From Streptomyces sp. Y2F8-2 (GTDB taxonomy: Bacteria; Actinomycetota; Actinomycetes; Streptomycetales; Streptomycetaceae), in contig NZ_BNGS01000018.1 in assembly GCF_014905555.1 (NCBI RefSeq), forward strand, positions 1 to 64,000: a stretch of DNA of 64,000 nt, in the 5' to 3' direction. The notes under the pieces are model-generated. The model worked only from the letters and a program-made list of their open reading frames with translations, ran no database searches and was not told where the DNA came from. How positions within the stretch are numbered: the stretch's first letter is position 1; the number at the start of each line of letters is the position of its first letter. A program made the position numbers and the translations under genes. Shown piece after piece: positions 59,047 to 64,000 of the stretch.

Positions 59047-59676
59047 GGAGCCTGGGCGGCCGCACAGTCACGCGCGCTGTCCACCCCGGCCCGGGCACGA
59101 CCTCTTGCTGAGGATCTGCCCGCCCACTTCGTCGCCTGGGACGTCCTTCTCCACCCCCAGCACGGCGACGTCCAAGCACGGCGGTACGACGACCGCCGTG
59201 CTCTGCTCGTCGACCCGCTGCAGGAGTACGACGTCAAGCCGCCCATCCAACTGGTTCCGATGACCGACGACCCCACGGTGGCCATGACCTGGTACCAACA
59301 ACTCCCGGAGCAGGGCATCGAAGGCATCGTCGCCAAACGGGCCACCTCCGCCTACAAGGCCAGCAGGATCTGGAAGAAGATCAGGCATGCCGAAACCGTG
59401 GAGGCCGACGTCGTCGGCTACACGGGGTCGGCCGCGCGGCCGCGGGCCCTCGCGGTCCGCCTCCCCGACGGTCGGATCGCGCTCACCCAGTCCCTGAAAG
59501 CTCCGCTCGCCGCCCAGGTCGCGGTGCACTTCACTGCCAGCGGCCCACCGCGAAGCGCACGCACCCGAGCGGGGGATACCTACACCACCGTCGCTCCCGG
59601 ACTGGTGGTCGAGGTCCTTGCCGGGACGACCCGGCACGCCGTGGTGACGGTCACCCGGCTGCGGCACCTTGAATAA
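59047..59676 (+). pseudogene. ATP-dependent DNA ligase (LigD ligase-type), lacking its N-terminus
   Basis: The frame reads LPAHFVAWDVLLHPQHGDVQ, PPIQLVPMTDDPTVAMTWYQ, GIEGIVAKRATSAYKASRIW (nucleotidyltransferase motif IV and basic loop), KKIRHAETVEADVVGYTGSA and LRHLE at the end. This is the second half of the adenylation domain plus the OB-fold of an actinobacterial ATP-dependent ligase. The active-site Lys motif is missing, so it cannot ligate DNA. No proper start codon is present. Confidence 0.8.
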
Positions 59677-59717
59677 ACCGAGCGACAACGTGCCGGGCAC
59701 GGGGGCGTGGACATCGT

Positions 59718-60155
59718 TCAGGCTGCCCGTTCGACGTCGCCCTGGTCGAGTGCGGGTTCGTCCTTCTTGGGCGGGGGGACGGCGCCCTCGGCATGCTTGA
59801 GGGCCTGCCGTACGGAAACCAGATCGGCGCCCTAGATGCCGTGCTGCTTGCAGAGCCTCCAGTGTTCGTGTGCCTGCATGGAAGCTGCCGCCTTGCGCAG
59901 GTCGTCCCATAGCCGGTCGTACGTTTCGGCGTCGGCCGCATCTCAGCCGGTCGTCGCCGGACGCCCACGACGGTGCCACCGCTCCGGCCCATCGGGCCAT
60001 CCGTCGTCCGCCTCACGGGACCAGGGAAGCCGGGCCTGGTGGGCGTGGAGCGCGGCGTACAGTTCGGCGAGCTTGCGCTGAGCGGCGAGCAGGTCCTTCG
60101 GGAAGTCCTTCGGCTCGAACGGCTTGTCCTCGGCTGCGGGGGCGAGTGTGCTCAT
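59718..60155 (-). pseudogene. Conserved actinobacterial hypothetical protein with two nonsense codons
   Basis: The single frame reads KDLLAAQRKLAELYAALHAH, QARLPWSREADDGWPDGPER, a TGA (59943-59945), DAADAETYDRLWDDLRKAAA, HEHWRLCKQHGI, a TAG (59832-59834), and GADLVSVRQALKHAEGAVPP to a stop at 59718-59720. No base is gained or lost. Both stops can arise by one transition (TGG to TGA, CAG to TAG). The segments ALPWS and HxFWxx...RxALKHA recur in a Streptomyces family of unknown function, as I recall. Confidence 0.65.
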
Positions 60156-60409
60156 GACTTGGATGCTAGTTCGACTCGCTGACAAGATTGCGCACCCGCG
60201 TCGCCGTGACGGCCCCGTCCGTCGGAGGCGGCAGGCCGCCAGCTCGACCTCGACTTCGCCGCGATCCCGGAGGCCTCCCCGGCCTTGGGGGCCAAAGCCC
60301 CGGTCGCCGCAGGTCGTGACCGGCGAACGCGCGATTGTCAACTGAGAAGTATCGCTTGGGCACTTGCTGGCACGCTGGCCTCGTAAGGATCACTCCCCGG
60401 GAGCACGCG

Positions 60410-63400
60410 ATGACCAGCACGCCTCCGCCAACGTCCGCGCAGCAGCGGCGTGTGCAGTGGAAGACCATCGACAAGGCACTGGCCCCCTACTCGACCGAGT
60501 CTCTGCTGCTCGTCCTGGAGGCCGCGTTGATGGCACCGACCTGCTCTCGCTTCCATGACCATTTCCTTCTGCTGTGGACCCGCGTCGTTCGAAGCGCACG
60601 CCGTTCCGGTGCGGTGGTCACGGCCGATGTCCTGCCGGTTCTCGTCGAGGCAGTGGTAGAGGCTGCCCCCGGTCGGGCCGTGCTCACTGAGGGAGAGCCG
60701 AACGACGTACGAGCTGGTGTGCGCTTCGCCGGAATGCTGCTGCACCCGGGGGAGCTGGAGCACCCGTTGCTGGTGCTCCGCGGCCTGGAGTTGACGGCAC
60801 GTGCCGTCGACGAGCACCTGATCGGCGCCGTCGGGTTTGGTCTCGGCGACGTCATTGAGCTCGCCGTGCGATACACCGACCGCCGAGTCCGGGAGTGCGC
60901 GCATTCCTGGCCGGACGCCGAAGAAGGCCGGGACGACGAGCCGATCTCCCGTTGGCTCACCCAGGCCAGCGTGGATGCCATCGCAGCAGCGGAGCGCGAC
61001 TGCCTTGACGACATCGTCTCTGCCTGCGACCGGCCCGAGCGCACACGCCGTGCGCTGGACTGGCTGACGGCGGACATCGGGACGCTGAAGCTGAAGTACC
61101 ACCCGATGCGGCAGCTACTCGGCCCCGTACTGGCCGTACGCGCCCACGGCCGGAGGATTCCCGTGCCGGCCAGCGAAGCCCTCCAAGCCGTGGCGGCTGC
61201 CGCCGAGCATCTCCTGCGGCAGCTCGGATTCAACCAGAGCCTGGCCCAGCGCCTTCAGGACCTTGCCGTGATCCGGGTTGCCGACGTGCTGCAACTGGAC
61301 GACGTGCCGCGCCCTGACGAGGTGGCCCGGATCAGCGCGCCCCAGCTTCGCTTGGAGGTCGCGGTCGTCAGCGCGCTCCTCGACGGGCAAGTCGGGCCGC
61401 AAGTCGAGGCCGCTCGGAAGGCCCTGCTGGAGCAGACATCACCAGAGCAGGGCCGACTGGTGGTGTACGCGGGACCGCGCTACCTCGTACGCGAGGCGGT
61501 CACCGACACCCTGATGGTGCACGTCGAAGAGCTTGCCGAGATGGCAGCCGATGCCAACGGAGACCCCGCTGCGCTGGCCCTGTTCACGTTGGACATCACC
61601 CAGCACCCAGGAGTGGATGCGGTCGCCTACCTGTACCTGCTTGACGCGTGGAGCAGCTGGCGCCGCAACGGCACACTTCTCCCGCCCGCCGAGGACCCGC
61701 AGGAAGTTGCCGTCATCCCTTGGCGCGGCCGCGACATGTCCTGGGACCGGGCAGCCACCTGGGCACCGATCGACAAGGTCCTCGCAGATGCGGGCTTGCC
61801 TCACTCCATAGAGTGGACGGCCGTCAAGATCGTCGACCTTCCCGAGGGAGCTGCGGGACTTCAGGCGGACCTGCACCACTACTCAACTCCCACCGCGGCT
61901 GTTGCCGCCAGTACCCATCCGCCGCTCGCCGTGATCGTCCGCCCCAGCCCACCCGGCGAGGCGCCACTGGACTTCCCCGGACTGATCGGCCTGGCCGATG
62001 CTGTCCGCACCACAATCACCGCGCATCCGCTCATCGCCCAGCAGTTCACCCTCCCCGATCAGATCCCGATCACCCTCCATCTGACCCAGGCAGTGCCAGA
62101 TCCCACACAGCTGCCCGACGAGGGAACAGACACCGAGGCACCTGCCGACGGCCTGCGCCTTCTTGTCTCCGTCGATCCGCCCAGCGCAACCATCCAGCTC
62201 GTCCTGGAGCCGGACTTCCTCGGAGCATTCGCGGGTGACGGAAGCGAAGGGCACCGCGCCCTGGGCCAAGCCCTGTACCACTGCGCCAGCCAGATCCGCG
62301 AAGGGCGAGACGCCGGCACCGGCCCCGATGCCGAAGCCTTCACCGCGGCATGGGGCCAGGCCAACCCGGTCCTGGCCTTCAACGCCTTCGAGAACCTGTG
62401 GCCCGCTCAGACCTCCGCGTACACCGTGCCCGAGGGCCAACACCTTCAGGCCCGTGCCCTGCGTTCGGCAGCCGCAGCCATCCGGGGAGCCGGGGTTCCA
62501 GCCGGCCTGTGGCGCGGGCGGGACGCCGTGCGTCCCGCCGAGCAGGTCCTCCACGCGCTCGAGGCGCTGCTCGCTGCGGAGATCCGGTCCTTCGAGCCCG
62601 CACTCACCATCGAACTGGCCCGCCATCTCAACGCCGCCTGGTGTGCCCGGACCCGCCGCCACCACGAACTGCTGTTCAATCTGGCTGCGCCCTGGGCCGA
62701 CAACTGGATCCAGGAGGCTCAGCGGCGCACCACCGACGCCGCGATGGCTACGTCCGCGCTCAGCCTGCTCCTGCAGGAGGCCCTGGCCACTCCACCCGAA
62801 GGAGACCGAACCGTCGACCTACTGGCCGTGGCCGACCTTGTCGCCCTCGCCGAACTGATCCTGCACAGCGGGATCACGGCCGTCGCCGGAGCCCGGAGAC
62901 TGCACGGACTGGAACTCGAAGTCCACGCCACCGGCGTCTTCCGCATCGACCAGCCCGACGACGAGGACCCGGCCTCTACCGCCACGCACCTCGGCCTGGA
63001 CCAGAAGGCCTGGATCCGCGCGCGCCACGACCACTGGCTGGCCCAGAGCCGGCAGGCCACCCTTGCCGATCTGCCGAACCCGCCTCACGGCGGGCCCCAG
63101 TCACAAAGGACGCCAGCGGCATTCACTGCACTCCGGCTGCCCACCGGCTCCCCCCTCGCCCGCGCGGACCAGGAGCTGCGCCGGGCGTGGGGCTTCGGAT
63201 TCGACGGCCTTGTCGCTGTGCTCGCCACTGCAGTGAACTGGCCGACCGGACCTGCTGGATACGCCGTCACCACGCCCGATGAGCTGGCCCGCGAGGCGGC
63301 CGCCTGGTCAGGCCTGCCCGACTCGGAAACCCGCGCCGCGATCAACCCGCTCACCCTCCATCACGGCAACTCCGCCGATGACCGCGAGCACCGGTACACC

Positions 63401-63934
63401 GAGGTCGAGCGGCGTCCCCGGCTCACCACCCATCCGATGATCTCCGCTCGCCCTGGACAACTGCTGATTCTCCCGTGGGTGATCCACACCGCGCAGGAGG
63501 TCTACGAGGCCGCTTTCCAGGACGGACGCCTGCCTCACCGCGACCTCCTCGCGCCGGCCCGCGACGCCCTCGCCAAGCACCGTCAGGCCAAGGAGCAGCA
63601 GCTGGAGAGGGATATCGCCTCCGTCGCGGACCGCCTCGGGCTGCCCTTCATCGCCAACTTCAGGGAGCAGGACGCCGAGCGTGCGGGCCTGCCCACCACA
63701 GGAGGGGAGATCGATCTACTCATCGCTGACCCTGCGACTGCCCGCCTCTGGGTCGTGGAAGCGAAGCACCCCCACCCCGGGCACGCGCCGCACGCGGTGA
63801 TCCAGCACATCAGGCGCTTCACCGACCCAAAGGACGGCTACTTGACGAAGGTCTTGCGCAAGGTGGACGCGGTTGCCTCCCAGCCTCAGGCTGCGGCGCT
63901 GTCCCACACGGCGCCTGGCGCGTCGTGCCATTGA
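60410..63934 (+). CDS. Very large protein with C-terminal PD-(D/E)XK nuclease-like motif
   Basis: This 1174-residue soluble protein starts at an ATG with GGGAG six bases upstream and good codon use throughout. The first 1050 residues are mostly helical with no domain I recognise. Near the end LERDIASVADRLGLPFIANF leads to GEIDLLIADPATARLWVVEA and K, where D1102, E1117 and K1119 fit the D-x(n)-E-x-K core of restriction-type nucleases, followed by HAVIQHIRRF. The stop at 63932 looks artificial: in another frame WRVVPLIVTQTIDPTAFISD continues to the window edge, so a frameshift lies near 63880-63910 and the gene runs beyond 64000. A role in DNA defence is possible but unproven. Confidence 0.75.
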   Translation: MTSTPPPTSAQQRRVQWKTIDKALAPYSTESLLLVLEAALMAPTCSRFHDHFLLLWTRVVRSARRSGAVVTADVLPVLVEAVVEAAPGRAVLTEGEPNDVRAGVRFAGMLLHPGELEHPLLVLRGLELTARAVDEHLIGAVGFGLGDVIELAVRYTDRRVRECAHSWPDAEEGRDDEPISRWLTQASVDAIAAAERDCLDDIVSACDRPERTRRALDWLTADIGTLKLKYHPMRQLLGPVLAVRAHGRRIPVPASEALQAVAAAAEHLLRQLGFNQSLAQRLQDLAVIRVADVLQLDDVPRPDEVARISAPQLRLEVAVVSALLDGQVGPQVEAARKALLEQTSPEQGRLVVYAGPRYLVREAVTDTLMVHVEELAEMAADANGDPAALALFTLDITQHPGVDAVAYLYLLDAWSSWRRNGTLLPPAEDPQEVAVIPWRGRDMSWDRAATWAPIDKVLADAGLPHSIEWTAVKIVDLPEGAAGLQADLHHYSTPTAAVAASTHPPLAVIVRPSPPGEAPLDFPGLIGLADAVRTTITAHPLIAQQFTLPDQIPITLHLTQAVPDPTQLPDEGTDTEAPADGLRLLVSVDPPSATIQLVLEPDFLGAFAGDGSEGHRALGQALYHCASQIREGRDAGTGPDAEAFTAAWGQANPVLAFNAFENLWPAQTSAYTVPEGQHLQARALRSAAAAIRGAGVPAGLWRGRDAVRPAEQVLHALEALLAAEIRSFEPALTIELARHLNAAWCARTRRHHELLFNLAAPWADNWIQEAQRRTTDAAMATSALSLLLQEALATPPEGDRTVDLLAVADLVALAELILHSGITAVAGARRLHGLELEVHATGVFRIDQPDDEDPASTATHLGLDQKAWIRARHDHWLAQSRQATLADLPNPPHGGPQSQRTPAAFTALRLPTGSPLARADQELRRAWGFGFDGLVAVLATAVNWPTGPAGYAVTTPDELAREAAAWSGLPDSETRAAINPLTLHHGNSADDREHRYTEVERRPRLTTHPMISARPGQLLILPWVIHTAQEVYEAAFQDGRLPHRDLLAPARDALAKHRQAKEQQLERDIASVADRLGLPFIANFREQDAERAGLPTTGGEIDLLIADPATARLWVVEAKHPHPGHAPHAVIQHIRRFTDPKDGYLTKVLRKVDAVASQPQAAALSHTAPGASCH

Positions 63935-64000
63935 TCGTCACCCAGACCATCGACCCCACAGCGTTCATTTCCGACCCGAAGGTCGCCTTCACCATCACCG

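Noticed and set aside
62350..63282. Alternative frame of 310 codons within the large nuclease-like gene
   Set aside because: Arg-rich shadow; the main frame has better codon use and is uninterrupted across the same region.

Overview
The window is high-GC actinobacterial DNA and almost certainly comes from a Streptomyces. Reasons are the strong G/C bias at third codon positions, GTG starts behind GGAGG-type ribosome binding sites, and Streptomyces-typical families (SpoIIE-type phosphatases with STAS and RsbW-like partners, ECF sigma factors, DUF5133). A homologue of Tpg, the protein that caps linear Streptomyces replicons, lies at 25.5 kb. At least thirteen decayed transposases or transfer-gene fragments (IS5, IS481, IS256, IS30, IS1380, Tn3, IS701, IS630, an IS4/NF041680-like element, an FtsK/Tra fragment) and many frameshifted genes point to an accessory chromosome arm near a telomere, or to a linear plasmid. 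That placement is inference.

Layout. 0-10 kb: MarR regulator, broken IS481, an MFS pump divergent from its likely ArsR repressor with paired operators, a secreted NucA/NucB-type nuclease with a downstream partner gene, a DUF6183-like gene, and an operon of SnoaL-type sigma factor, DHFR-like reductase and EthD protein. 10-16 kb: a TetR gene divergent from a complete PaoABC-type molybdenum hydroxylase operon with its XdhC chaperone. 16-20.4 kb: RidA, a dead HxlR gene, and a four-gene ABC exporter operon whose genes each overlap by 4 bp, with a promoter buried in a palindrome. 20.4-28 kb: IS and plasmid-gene debris, two paralogous secreted proteins beside an ECF sigma factor and a membrane Ser/Thr kinase, the Tpg homologue, and a TetR/membrane-protein pair. 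28-39 kb: a Nudix gene flanked by short-repeat clusters, two alpha/beta hydrolases with an HxlR regulator, an IS5 element with CTAG target duplication, a large repeat-containing protein, and a lipoprotein. 39-45 kb: zinc metallopeptidase, TetR/DUF1304 pair, and a second copy of the nuclease-partner gene again abutting an IS256 scar. 45-54 kb: a signalling cluster (RsbW-like kinase, STAS protein, two PP2C/SpoIIE phosphatases) broken up by a mosaic of gene fragments. 54-60 kb: hemerythrin, LysR, DJ-1/PfpI, a decayed glyoxalase and a truncated DNA ligase. 60.4 kb to the edge: a very large uncharacterised protein ending in a PD-(D/E)XK nuclease-like motif.

The best candidates for something undescribed are the 1174-residue nuclease-like protein at the right edge, the duplicated secreted-nuclease/partner cassette (a possible toxin-immunity pair), and the 497-residue repeat protein at 34.4 kb with its array of GTTGCA/TGCAAC sites. 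Much of the rest is a fossil record of insertion, inversion and decay. No rRNA, tRNA, CRISPR array or recognisable riboswitch was seen. All family names come from reading the translations; no database search was run.
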